A DNA stretch of 42,292 bases. Origin: Flavobacteriales bacterium (lineage in GTDB: Bacteria; Bacteroidota; Bacteroidia; CAIKAF01). Below the pieces are notes generated by a model that did not search any database, was not told the origin of the DNA, and worked only from the letters and a program-made list of their open reading frames with translations. How positions within the stretch are numbered: position 1 is the first letter of the stretch; each line of letters starts with the position of its first letter. The stretch covers positions 1 through 42,292 of the forward strand of contig JANWKQ010000085.1 of assembly GCA_025451295.1 (NCBI GenBank), given 5' to 3'. Shown piece after piece: positions 32,480 through 40,939 of the stretch. Made by a program: the position numbers and the translations under genes.

Positions 32480-33844
32480 ATGAAACAAAAGATCATTTTG
32501 TTGGTTGCATGCATATGTTTTGTGGTTATCAACTCTTTTTCTCAAAATGCAGACGAGGATGAAAAACGTGATCTGAAATTTAACCTGAACAAAACAGGGA
32601 CCAAATATTTTAAATTTACCATCACCAACCAGGTTTGGGTCAGGTTTAATGAAAGCAATCCCGGTACTATTGTGAACAGTCTGCCAAAGCCACAAACTTT
32701 TGACGTTGGTTTGAGAAGATTGAGATTCCAGATTATTGGACAAATACACGATAAATTTTTTATCTATGTTCAGTTCGGGATTAATAATTTTACTCCACTC
32801 TCTGCCCGAAAGTTCGGCGATTTTTTTCACGATGCAATTGTGGAGTACACGCCTGTAAAGATCATGAGTAAAAAAGAAGGAAAAGAAAACCTTACCATGT
32901 TCAGTCTTTCGTTGGGTACAGGTTTAGCGGCATGGACAGGTCATAGCAGATTTTCGAGTCCGGGTGTAGCTTCCTTTTTAGGAATTGATGCCCCGCTTTA
33001 CCAGCAAAGTACGAATGATGCAACCGACCAGTTTTTTAGAAAGTTTGCGGTCTATATAAAAGGTAAAGTATGGAAGTTTGATTACCGTTTTATTCTGGCT
33101 GATCCGTTTACGATTACTTCGAGTAATTTATTTGATCCATTTATTTCACAATATGCCAACTTCACACCTATTGGCAGATCGATCCAACCCAGCGGATATG
33201 TAAGTCTTCAGTTCTTCGATCAGGAAAGCAATCAAACGCCATACAACAATGGCACCTATCACGGAACAAAAAGAATATTGAACATTGGGTCTGGATTTCA
33301 GTATCAAAAAGATGCCATGTGGTATACAAGAACCGGAACGGATACCACTTTCTCCGATATGTTCCTCGTAGGAGCTGATGTATTTTATGATACGCATCTG
33401 GGGAAAAACAAGGACTGGGCGTTTTCTTTATATGCTGCCTACAACTATTATAATTTCGGACCGGGGTATTTGCGTCAGGTAGGTGTGATGAATCCAGGTC
33501 AATCAGTTGCGGCAGGAACTGCCACCATCAATGGTACAGGAAATGCCTTTCCCATGATTGGCACCGGTCATGTAGGATACTTACAAACAGGTTTGATGTT
33601 ACCCAAAAAATGGTTTGGTAAAGGAACATTTACAATAATGCCGTATTTTTCTTCACAGGTCGCTATGTGGGAAAGGTTAAATGATCCAATGGTTACTTTT
33701 GATACTGGGTTGAATTTTTTATTTGACAGCCATCGTTATAAAATGACGATCAATTATCAGAACAGACCGGTTTTTGACAATACTAATTTCCTACAGGTAC
33801 AAAGGAAAAGTATGGTTACCTTCCAGTTTCAAATTGCTATTTAA
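32480..33844 (+). CDS. Outer-membrane beta-barrel porin-like protein
   Basis: This 454-residue exported protein starts with the signal peptide MKQKIILLVACICFVVINSFSQ. Its body has alternating strands rich in Tyr, Phe and Gly (FKFTITNQVWVRFNE, RRLRFQIIGQIHDKFFIYVQ, WAFSLYAAYNYYNFGPGYL). It ends in the strand SMVTFQFQIAI, as expected of a beta barrel. It resembles phosphate-selective or OprP-like porins of Bacteroidota (LKFNLNKTGTKYFKFTI, FLVGADVFYDTHLGKNKDWA). The gene is five bases after SulP, so it is almost certainly co-transcribed with it. A matched outer-membrane entry path for the SulP substrate is a reasonable inference. Confidence 0.82.
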   Translation: MKQKIILLVACICFVVINSFSQNADEDEKRDLKFNLNKTGTKYFKFTITNQVWVRFNESNPGTIVNSLPKPQTFDVGLRRLRFQIIGQIHDKFFIYVQFGINNFTPLSARKFGDFFHDAIVEYTPVKIMSKKEGKENLTMFSLSLGTGLAAWTGHSRFSSPGVASFLGIDAPLYQQSTNDATDQFFRKFAVYIKGKVWKFDYRFILADPFTITSSNLFDPFISQYANFTPIGRSIQPSGYVSLQFFDQESNQTPYNNGTYHGTKRILNIGSGFQYQKDAMWYTRTGTDTTFSDMFLVGADVFYDTHLGKNKDWAFSLYAAYNYYNFGPGYLRQVGVMNPGQSVAAGTATINGTGNAFPMIGTGHVGYLQTGLMLPKKWFGKGTFTIMPYFSSQVAMWERLNDPMVTFDTGLNFLFDSHRYKMTINYQNRPVFDNTNFLQVQRKSMVTFQFQIAI

Positions 33845-33871
33845 TTTTTTTGCATCCGGGCTAGCATTCAA

Positions 33872-34828
33872 TTATTTGGCCGGCAACAAAAGATCATAGG
33901 TCTTGCCTCCACCCACTTCCAATCTTCCACCTCTTATCCATGGATTCAGATATTTCAGCATGCGGTAATCTGTTCCTTGTTGGATACTCCAGGCTACCAG
34001 GTCATCAATAGAACTGCTCACTTTAACAGATCGGGTTGCCGGTAATTTTTGACCCATCTCCGGCTTCCAATCCAGGCCGATCAAAGATGGATCACCTATA
34101 ATATATTTCCAGGTAATGATGCGAAATAAATATTTCGAAGTTTCGGAGTTCAAACGCAGTTTATAATAACTTTCCTGTTTTTGTACCGTGAGTTCATCAG
34201 ACAATCCACCTTGTCCCATATTATAGGAAGCAGCCGCCAATGTCCAGTTACCAAACATGTCATAAGCAGCCAGTAAATATTTACAAGCCGCTTCTGTGGC
34301 TTTTGCTACATCATATCGTTCATCCACCGATCTGCTGATCTCCAAACCAAAAGCCATCCCCGTAGGTTGCAGGAATTGCCAGAATCCCTCCGCATCAGCA
34401 GGGGAAGTTACATTGGCCAGATTGCTTTCGGCCACGGCTAGGTATTTAAAGTCATCAGGAATGTTGTATTTTTTGAGAATAGGTTCGATGATCGGGAAAT
34501 AGCGGGTAGATCGTTTTAAAATGATCCAATTCGCAGTTGTACGATGTTGCGCTGCTACCCATTCAAATTCCATGCGTTCAAAAACCTCCGCATCATCCAG
34601 TGGAACCGTTTCTCCGCAAAAATCCATTTTCGAAGGAATAGCTGACAATGTATAACGGGCAGTTCCAACGGATGGATCAATTATGTTGGTTTGTACACTG
34701 TCTTTCTGCGAAACCTGTTTTTTCTTATCCTGATAAAGATTATAAATAAAGTAGGATTGTAAAAGAATGATAATACCAAAAACAATGGTAACGATGTAAA
34801 ACAGGTATTTTAGTTTAGACTGATTCAT
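33872..34828 (-). CDS. Membrane-anchored lytic transglycosylase (SLT/MltD type)
   Basis: This peptidoglycan-cleaving enzyme forms 1,6-anhydromuropeptides. The 318-residue product has one N-terminal transmembrane anchor (YLFYIVTIVFGIIILLQSYF). A goose-lysozyme-like SLT domain spans about 100-250, with catalytic Glu in FKYLAVAESNLANVTSPADA (about Glu134). GFWQFLQPTGMAFGLEI and LAAASYNMGQGGLSDEL follow. The C-terminal 70 residues (RSVKVSSSIDDLVAWSIQQG, then TYDLLLPAK) resemble a degenerate LysM-like binding module. Its start codon lies 14 bases inside the wecA-like gene, so it is translationally coupled to an exopolysaccharide operon. It may open the wall for the Wza/Wzc export channel, which is inference. 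Confidence 0.9.
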   Translation of the reverse strand: MNQSKLKYLFYIVTIVFGIIILLQSYFIYNLYQDKKKQVSQKDSVQTNIIDPSVGTARYTLSAIPSKMDFCGETVPLDDAEVFERMEFEWVAAQHRTTANWIILKRSTRYFPIIEPILKKYNIPDDFKYLAVAESNLANVTSPADAEGFWQFLQPTGMAFGLEISRSVDERYDVAKATEAACKYLLAAYDMFGNWTLAAASYNMGQGGLSDELTVQKQESYYKLRLNSETSKYLFRIITWKYIIGDPSLIGLDWKPEMGQKLPATRSVKVSSSIDDLVAWSIQQGTDYRMLKYLNPWIRGGRLEVGGGKTYDLLLPAK

Positions 34829-35912
34829 TTTTAAACTTTTTGGTTACAACGAACAACGAAATAAAAATGGAAAATAATATAACTCCAAACAAAACAACTA
34901 CCATCCAGTCGTTATACAAATGATGATAATAAATCAAAAAACCTCCTAATGCACTTATTACACTAACGAAAATATATAATAATGCCACTGTACGTTGTTT
35001 TAAACCCGCATATACCAAATGATGCGTGGTATGATCCTTTCCGCCAACAAACGGTGATCTTTTTTTAAGCAATCGGTTAATCGAAACCGTTGTGGTATCA
35101 GAAATAGTAATAATAAAAAAGGAAACGGGTAGAAGCACCTGGAATAAGAAGGTTGAACCGGAATTAATATCAATTGGAATATTCCATAAAACCTTCACTG
35201 CAGCATAGGCAAGAAATGCGCCAAGAAACTGGCTGCCGCTATCTCCCATATAAATGGTAGATGGATGCCAGTTATATCGCATAAAAGCAAGGATACTGGC
35301 TGCTACTCCTATGATCAGTATACTATCATAAGTGAAAAGCGTTTGGGTATAATAACATATCACCAACATGAATACACTTGCTACAGCAGAAACCGATGAA
35401 GTAATACCATCCATGTTATCCAGCATATTTAAAGAATTCATAATACCAACAAACCAGAATATAGTAATGAGATAATTGCAAATGTCATTTGAAAACAAAT
35501 GGATGTAGTTGCCACATAGGATAGAAACCACTCCGCAAAAGATCTGCACAAAAAATTTAAGCCAAGGCTTCGTGTTATATGCATCATCAGCCAGTCCCAT
35601 AATAAATCCCATCGTGCAACTCACAACCATTCCCAAAAATTCTATATTGTTGAATTGTGCATTTTCAGAAAGGATAATGAGATAAAAAACGATGGACAAA
35701 AGAAAGGCGAAGAAAAACAAGATCCCTCCCAGGGAAGGTTTGGTGGTGGCAGTCCATCTAACCACTCCATCTCCATGATTCCGAACACCTAGGTTCGTGG
35801 CAAATTTTAACAGGATCACCCCAAGTAAAAAAGCAAATATTCCCTGCAATAGAAAAAATCCCAACAGGATCAAAAGACTATTTTGCTGAGAAAATCCAAT
35901 GAGATGTTCCAT
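34815..35912 (-). CDS. WecA/MraY-like undecaprenyl-phosphate sugar-phosphate transferase
   Basis: This polytopic membrane enzyme of the GT4/MraY superfamily starts glycan synthesis by moving a sugar-1-phosphate onto undecaprenyl phosphate. It has about 10-11 hydrophobic segments. Family motifs are the Mg2+ Asp pair FIMGLADDAYNTKPW, NSLNMLDNMDGITSSVSAVA, IYMGDSGSQFLGAFLAYAA and the histidine motif GGKDHTTHHLVYAGL. These read WecA/TagO-like rather than MraY, since the protein sits in an exopolysaccharide locus and a cell-wall MraY would be in a dcw cluster. The ORF track uses TTG at 35915. I chose the ATG at 35912, which overlaps the rfbC stop by one base (TGATG). The specific sugar is unknown. 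Confidence 0.9.
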   Translation of the reverse strand: MEHLIGFSQQNSLLILLGFFLLQGIFAFLLGVILLKFATNLGVRNHGDGVVRWTATTKPSLGGILFFFAFLLSIVFYLIILSENAQFNNIEFLGMVVSCTMGFIMGLADDAYNTKPWLKFFVQIFCGVVSILCGNYIHLFSNDICNYLITIFWFVGIMNSLNMLDNMDGITSSVSAVASVFMLVICYYTQTLFTYDSILIIGVAASILAFMRYNWHPSTIYMGDSGSQFLGAFLAYAAVKVLWNIPIDINSGSTFLFQVLLPVSFFIITISDTTTVSINRLLKKRSPFVGGKDHTTHHLVYAGLKQRTVALLYIFVSVISALGGFLIYYHHLYNDWMVVVLFGVILFSIFISLFVVTKKFKNESV

Positions 35913-36454
35913 CAAAAGGGGGATTTTAACAGTTCAAAGGGCATTCCTCCAATATCTTTGATTGATACTTTTGGTGATTTATTCTTCCAATCAATATTCA
36001 AGATAGGATCATTCCAGTCAATACATTCTTCTGATTCCTGGTTATATATGTTGGTACATTTATAAGAAAAGATAGTATCATTCTCCAATGCTATAAAACC
36101 ATGTGCAAATCCAGCCGGTATCCAAAACATGGTTTTATTTTCTGCGCTTAGGATGATGGGATGATGCTTACCATACGTTGAAGAGTCTTTCCTGATGTCA
36201 ACCGCCACATCGAGAACACTTCCCGTAATTACCCTCACCAGTTTACCCTGGGCATAAGGTGGTTTTTGAAAATGAAGACCCCGTAAAACACCCTCTGCCG
36301 ATAATGATTCATTGTCCTGTAAAAACTGATTGGGAATTCCCATCTTTTCAAAAACATGGATATTATAACTCTCAAAAAAATACCCCCTGTTATCGGAAAA
36401 GATCTTTGGTTTTATGACCAATAGTCCTTCTATGGATGTATTTTCGACCTCCAT
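35912..36454 (-). CDS. rfbC: dTDP-4-dehydrorhamnose 3,5-epimerase
   Basis: This cupin-fold enzyme makes dTDP-4-keto-L-rhamnose, the third step of dTDP-L-rhamnose synthesis. The 180-residue protein has KIFSDNRGYFFESYN, LQDNESLSAEGVLRGLHFQ (catalytic His within RGLHFQ) and KLVRVITGSVLDVAVDIRKD. STYGKHHPIILSAENKTMFW and IPAGFAHGFIAL follow. All are canonical. The companion genes rfbA, rfbB and rfbD are not in this window, so they lie further along or elsewhere. The start is two bases after the wzc-like stop, and the stop overlaps the next ATG. It indicates that the polymer probably contains rhamnose or a related 6-deoxyhexose. Confidence 0.94.
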   Translation of the reverse strand: MEVENTSIEGLLVIKPKIFSDNRGYFFESYNIHVFEKMGIPNQFLQDNESLSAEGVLRGLHFQKPPYAQGKLVRVITGSVLDVAVDIRKDSSTYGKHHPIILSAENKTMFWIPAGFAHGFIALENDTIFSYKCTNIYNQESEECIDWNDPILNIDWKNKSPKVSIKDIGGMPFELLKSPF

Positions 36455-36456
36455 TA

Positions 36457-38850
36457 TTATTTTCTTCTTAGAGAGAATTTGCCTTTTTTCTTCTTACCTT
36501 CATCATCATAATATCCATATCCACTCGAAGTATATCCGTAGTTACCATAGCCATATCCATACGATTTACCTCCCTTCTGATCCATTCCGTTTAACACGAT
36601 GGAAATGTTTTTGATCTTATTATCAAATACCAGCTTTTGCAGGTTGTTCACAAAATATTTTCTGGAAACACCAGCTCTGAATACATAGATCGGATAGTCT
36701 GCCTTACCCAGAAGCGCCATGGCATCGGTTACAATACCTACAGGCGGATTATCGACCACCACATAATCATACTCTTTCTGCAATTCCTCAATAAGTTTAG
36801 TCATCCCGGTCCCCAACAATAACTCAGATGGATTTGGAGGAATAGGCCCTGCCGTAATAAAATGTAAATTCTCCAATGAACTCTTGTTGATGGTTTCTTC
36901 CAATTTATTCTTTCCGATCAATAAATTACTGAGTCCTTTTTCGTTCGATACATCAAAACCAACGTGGATTTTTGGCTTCCGCATATCCGCATCAATGATG
37001 ATCACCTTCTTACCGGTAAATGCCAGGATACCCGCCAGGTTAATAGACACAAAGGTCTTACCTTCACCGGAGATGGTAGATGTAACGGCTATAAGTTTGG
37101 CATCAGGTGCATTCGAAATAAAATCAAGGTTCGCACGGATGTTTCTGAATGATTCCGCTATAAGCGATTTTGGCTTTTTGTCAACCACCAGTTGGGAAAC
37201 CGGAATATCACTCTTGTATTTCGAAACCGTTCCCAAAACCGGAACATTACAATACTTAGTAATATGCGCAACATCCATGATCGTATCATGCGAAAGGTAT
37301 TTAAAAGTCAAACCAATCGCAGAGATCAGCAACCAAAGCCCAATAACTCCAACAATCACGTATAATTTTTTTGGATACACCGGACTGCTTGCAGGTTCAG
37401 AGTATTGCAGTACACGATATCCGGAAGTATATCCCTTGCTTAACAGATCATACTCCACTCTTTTTTGAATAAGCAGATCGTAATAGGTTTGATTCACCTC
37501 GAAATATCTTTTTCTCTGCATGTACTCCACCTGATTAGGAAGGTCACCGTTTCCATAATCAATCAGGCCCTCAAACTTGTTAATGCTGAGTTGCAATTCC
37601 TGGATCTTTGTTTCAACAGAAATTTTCATACTCTCCAGAGATCTCAACAAGATAATTTTCTGACTTTCAATTTTCTCTGTAGCTTCAATTACATCCGGAT
37701 GTGTATCCTTCAAACTTCTTCTAAGTTGATCGCGGTAAACAATACTTGCTTTAATTTCACTAACCTGGCTAAGTAAATAGCCGTCCGTTTTTATTTGAGA
37801 TATTTGGGTAAGGATCTCGTCGATGTCAACATTTGGTTTGCTAACCACTTTAACTACATTGTTCAACACGAGTAATTGAATATCGTATTCAAACTTTTGG
37901 TTTTGTAGCTGTTGAACCAGATTTAGATTCTTTTCCTGTATGGGATCATTCTCATTCTCTTTTCGTTCCTTAATATTATGCTGCTGTCTGAATGAGGTTA
38001 AACTACTATCAGCTACATTCAGATTGATCTTAACATGATTGAGTGTTGTGTCGATGTAAGCGATAATGTTGTCTACGCCTTCTCGTTTCTTCTCAAGGTT
38101 AAAATTGGCAAACTCCTTAGCTACCCGATTGGCCACATCACTGGCCCGGAATGCATTTACATCCACAAAATAGATCTTGATTGTACGAGCCGCTTCACTT
38201 TGTATCTGGATCTTTAATTTTGACTGGAATACATCGAGCAGCTCGGAAGGTTTATTAATCCGGAAGTAAAACGGATTGTCGGGTTTGAGACAGGAAGTTG
38301 TATCCTTCACAACGACGTTCAGTGCAAAATGCTCCGTCTTTTGGGGTAAATCGGTGTTTAAAGAGTATTCAAACTTCTGCTTATCTATCTTATACTTCAG
38401 GTTGTATTTCGTTGGACTGGTAAATTTAATATAGATCGGAATATTATAAATCTCAGGCGACATCCCTGCAGCATCAACCGAATAAGATGCCTGGTTATAA
38501 TTATCAAAATCGAGAATTCTTCCCTCTTTGAAATAAGTGATCTCCAGCGGCAGACTATCTATGATCCGTTTTATAAAAACCTGTGATCTTAAAAGCTCTA
38601 TATCTGCGGCAATATTTTGATCCCCAAGTTTTTTCTTCTCATCGAAAAAATCGAATTTCGATTGTTCCTCGGTTAACTGAATAACGGTCTCCGCATCATA
38701 ACGGGGAATCGTATATCTCAAATATAAAAAAGCAAGAACCGTAAGTATAACAAGCACAGCCAATACCCAAAGCAGATTTTTTTTGAGGATCAGCAGGATC
38801 AGAGGAAATTCCAGGTCCTGGTTAAATCTGGGTACGTGTTTCCTTTCCAT
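36457..38850 (-). CDS. Wzc-like polysaccharide co-polymerase and BY tyrosine kinase
   Basis: This inner-membrane protein controls chain length and export of exopolysaccharide through cyclic autophosphorylation. The 797 residues contain a first membrane segment near 25-45 (LLWVLAVLVILTVLAFLYLR) and a large periplasmic Wzz domain with coiled coils. A GNVR-like region and second membrane segment (YVIVGVIGLWLLISAIGL) follow. The cytoplasmic kinase has Walker A VTSTISGEGKTFVSINLAG (about 595), Walker A' IIIDADMRKPKIH and Walker B YVVVDNPPVGIVTDAM. The tail is a Tyr/Gly cluster (SYGYGYGNYGYTSSGYGYY, eight tyrosines) followed by a Lys-rich end, the expected phosphorylation region. It lies six bases after the wza-like gene, completing an export pair. 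Confidence 0.95.
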   Translation of the reverse strand: MERKHVPRFNQDLEFPLILLILKKNLLWVLAVLVILTVLAFLYLRYTIPRYDAETVIQLTEEQSKFDFFDEKKKLGDQNIAADIELLRSQVFIKRIIDSLPLEITYFKEGRILDFDNYNQASYSVDAAGMSPEIYNIPIYIKFTSPTKYNLKYKIDKQKFEYSLNTDLPQKTEHFALNVVVKDTTSCLKPDNPFYFRINKPSELLDVFQSKLKIQIQSEAARTIKIYFVDVNAFRASDVANRVAKEFANFNLEKKREGVDNIIAYIDTTLNHVKINLNVADSSLTSFRQQHNIKERKENENDPIQEKNLNLVQQLQNQKFEYDIQLLVLNNVVKVVSKPNVDIDEILTQISQIKTDGYLLSQVSEIKASIVYRDQLRRSLKDTHPDVIEATEKIESQKIILLRSLESMKISVETKIQELQLSINKFEGLIDYGNGDLPNQVEYMQRKRYFEVNQTYYDLLIQKRVEYDLLSKGYTSGYRVLQYSEPASSPVYPKKLYVIVGVIGLWLLISAIGLTFKYLSHDTIMDVAHITKYCNVPVLGTVSKYKSDIPVSQLVVDKKPKSLIAESFRNIRANLDFISNAPDAKLIAVTSTISGEGKTFVSINLAGILAFTGKKVIIIDADMRKPKIHVGFDVSNEKGLSNLLIGKNKLEETINKSSLENLHFITAGPIPPNPSELLLGTGMTKLIEELQKEYDYVVVDNPPVGIVTDAMALLGKADYPIYVFRAGVSRKYFVNNLQKLVFDNKIKNISIVLNGMDQKGGKSYGYGYGNYGYTSSGYGYYDDEGKKKKGKFSLRRK

Positions 38851-38856
38851 CCAGAT

Positions 38857-39636
38857 CTATTTGGTTAAAGCAATAATAAGTGCAACAGAAGTAACTACAG
38901 ATGCAATACTACCCAGCGCCGTGAGATACGGTGTAACATTCCGGTTGAAGATAACCGCGGGAACCTCAAAAGGTTCCACATAAATTATATCACCAGATTG
39001 TAAAGCGAGATCAGCCTCCTTCATCCCGGACAATGTAGAAAGATCAATATTATAAACTTTCGGATTTTTGAGATCCCCTCTTATAAGCTTTACTTTTTTT
39101 GCTTTTCCGGAATTGCTTATCCCACCCACTTCGGCCAATGCTTCCAGTAAGTTCATATTATCCCCGGTAAAACTCACCACCTTCGCATTACTTCCGGAAC
39201 CCGGAAATACTAATACTTTTCGGTTGTTGATAGTGATCGTGATAAAGGGATCTTTATATTGCTGCTGGTAACGGGCCTGCAATGTATCTTCAGCTGCTCT
39301 CCGTGTAAGACCTGCAACGGTTATGCGTCCAACCAAAGGGAATTTGGCCGTACCGTCGTACTCAACGAGTATGGGAATACCTCCAAACTGCGGATCACTC
39401 GAAGAATTTTTCGATTCAGCATCACCGGTTACGTTAATTAAGTTTTCGCCGTTGTTAGTAAGAATCCTTACGTTAATAATATCATTGGCGGCAAGTCGGT
39501 AAAGAGAATCCGGGCCGGTTACAAACTTATCATATTGAAAGTCAGGTGGCACCCGAATCATTACGCTGGGGTTGAAGGTTGCACAGGAAGTAAAAACAAA
39601 TAGAAAGGCAATAAGTATGAAATAGGCCCTCTTCAC
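38857..39636 (-). CDS. Wza-like polysaccharide export lipoprotein, GTG start
   Basis: This outer-membrane polysaccharide export channel subunit of 259 residues starts with GTG at 39636. The signal is a lipoprotein type (FILIAFLFVFTSCATF, lipobox TSC). Next is the poly-export domain (YRLAANDIINVRILTNNGEN) and FPLVGRITVAGLTRRAAEDT. An SLBB-like region follows (VLVFPGSGSNAKVVSFTGDN, then NLLEALAEVGGISNSGKAKK). A C-terminal hydrophobic helix, TALGSIASVVTSVALIIALT, may span the outer membrane, as in Wza. It is shorter than E. coli Wza (379 residues), as is common in Bacteroidota. It is the first gene of a tight minus-strand operon with its own -7 box. Confidence 0.92.
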   Translation of the reverse strand: MKRAYFILIAFLFVFTSCATFNPSVMIRVPPDFQYDKFVTGPDSLYRLAANDIINVRILTNNGENLINVTGDAESKNSSSDPQFGGIPILVEYDGTAKFPLVGRITVAGLTRRAAEDTLQARYQQQYKDPFITITINNRKVLVFPGSGSNAKVVSFTGDNMNLLEALAEVGGISNSGKAKKVKLIRGDLKNPKVYNIDLSTLSGMKEADLALQSGDIIYVEPFEVPAVIFNRNVTPYLTALGSIASVVTSVALIIALTK

Positions 39637-39653
39637 TTTTTTTACGGTTTTAA

Positions 39654-39661
39654 CAAAGGTA
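39654..39661 (-). promoter_or_regulatory. -7 box (TACCTTTG) for the wza-wzc operon
   Basis: On the minus strand TACCTTTG matches TAnnTTTG exactly, 17 bases upstream of the GTG start. It lies in the 76-base gap after the GT4 gene, so the export genes can be expressed apart from the upstream glycosyltransferase. Confidence 0.5.
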
Positions 39662-39712
39662 AGAATAATTCCAATACGAAAAACTATTAGTTAGTTTGTA
39701 CCGGTAAGGCCA

Positions 39713-40924
39713 TCAGGCAGTTGCAAAAGAATGCTTCTTCAAACCCGCGTTCATCAACTGATTCCAGTAAAGAGCTTCCATATCCTTTACCAGTCGCGAG
39801 TAGTGGAACTTGCTCTCCACAAAAGCCCAGCCCAATTCCTGCATTTTTAAACGCAAATTAGCATCAGATGCCAGCTTCAGAATTTTTTCTGCAAAATCTT
39901 GCGATTTATTATTAGTCAGAAGAGCTGTTTTACCGGGTAGAACCACATCCTCTATACCTCCTACATTCGTAGCTACGATCGGTGTACCCGACGCCTGGGC
40001 TTCGATCAAACTTACCGGGGTTCCTTCATTTAATGAGCAAAGTGTGATAATATCCATTCCTGCATTTACCTGATCAATTTCCTTGATCCATGAAGTAAAG
40101 GTTAGCAATGCTTTTTCTCCCTTCTTACTGGTATATTCTATACCTTTTAAACGGGCATAATTTTCAATTTCCGATCTGCATTCACCATCCCCTATAATAA
40201 AAAAGCGCAAAGGCAGCTGTGAATGTTTTTTTATGTACGCAATCGCATCAATAAACAATGGATGGTTCTTAATGGGAACAAGCCGCCCGATAATACCGAT
40301 GGCGATTTCGTTGTCACCAATACCATACTCATTTCTGAATTGCTCTCTTTTCAATTCCTTATTTTCCTGGAACCTACCCAGATCAAAGCCCAATGGCACC
40401 ACACTTACCTTTTCCTCCGGAGCTATTTTATGTAAATTACATAATTCATTTTTTTGTTTTTCGCTGATGGCCACAATTGAGTTCGATATTTTAGCCAATG
40501 ATCTTTCAACAGATTTTACAAGTGAAGTTTTGGCAGGTCCAAAATATGAATGGAATACATGTCCATGAAAAGTATGCACTACAACAGGTACATTACATCG
40601 GTAAGCCGCCCATCTGCCAAGACTTCCGGCTTTAGATGCATGCGTATGTATAATATCCGGTTTAAACCGATGAATGATCTCCTTTAACTTATAGTATGCG
40701 ATGAGATCATTATTATAATTGATGGATCTGCGCATTTCCGGAATAATGATCGGCTTAACATTCAACTCATCTAATATATGCATAGAGGAGTTCTCATTCT
40801 TATCAATCTCTCCGCCTACCAATAGTGTTTTATATTCAGAAGATAAATACTTGGTTAAAAATGCCGCATTATAGGTGGGTCCACCTAAATTAAAACGATT
40901 GAGAATTCGTAACACTCTTATCAT
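39713..40924 (-). CDS. Family 4 glycosyltransferase (GT-B fold)
   Basis: This retaining GT-B glycosyltransferase of 403 residues probably adds a sugar to the lipid-linked polysaccharide repeat. The N-terminal domain shows RILNRFNLGGPTYNAAFL, IIHTHASKAGSLGRWAAYRC and VVVHTFHGHVFHSYFG. The C-terminal donor domain has AIGIIGRLVPIKNHPLFIDA and RFFIIGDGECRSEIE. The E-x7-E motif is within SLIEAQASGTPIVATNVGG, typical of GT4. The start ATG at 40924 is 15 bases after the asparagine synthetase-like gene, so they are one transcription unit. The sugar specificity is not readable. Confidence 0.92.
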   Translation of the reverse strand: MIRVLRILNRFNLGGPTYNAAFLTKYLSSEYKTLLVGGEIDKNENSSMHILDELNVKPIIIPEMRRSINYNNDLIAYYKLKEIIHRFKPDIIHTHASKAGSLGRWAAYRCNVPVVVHTFHGHVFHSYFGPAKTSLVKSVERSLAKISNSIVAISEKQKNELCNLHKIAPEEKVSVVPLGFDLGRFQENKELKREQFRNEYGIGDNEIAIGIIGRLVPIKNHPLFIDAIAYIKKHSQLPLRFFIIGDGECRSEIENYARLKGIEYTSKKGEKALLTFTSWIKEIDQVNAGMDIITLCSLNEGTPVSLIEAQASGTPIVATNVGGIEDVVLPGKTALLTNNKSQDFAEKILKLASDANLRLKMQELGWAFVESKFHYSRLVKDMEALYWNQLMNAGLKKHSFATA

Positions 40925-40939
40925 AGCGGCTCTTTTACT

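Noticed and set aside
36884-37468. 194-residue plus-strand ORF
   Set aside because: It lies wholly antisense to the wzc-like gene and has no recognisable domain or promoter.
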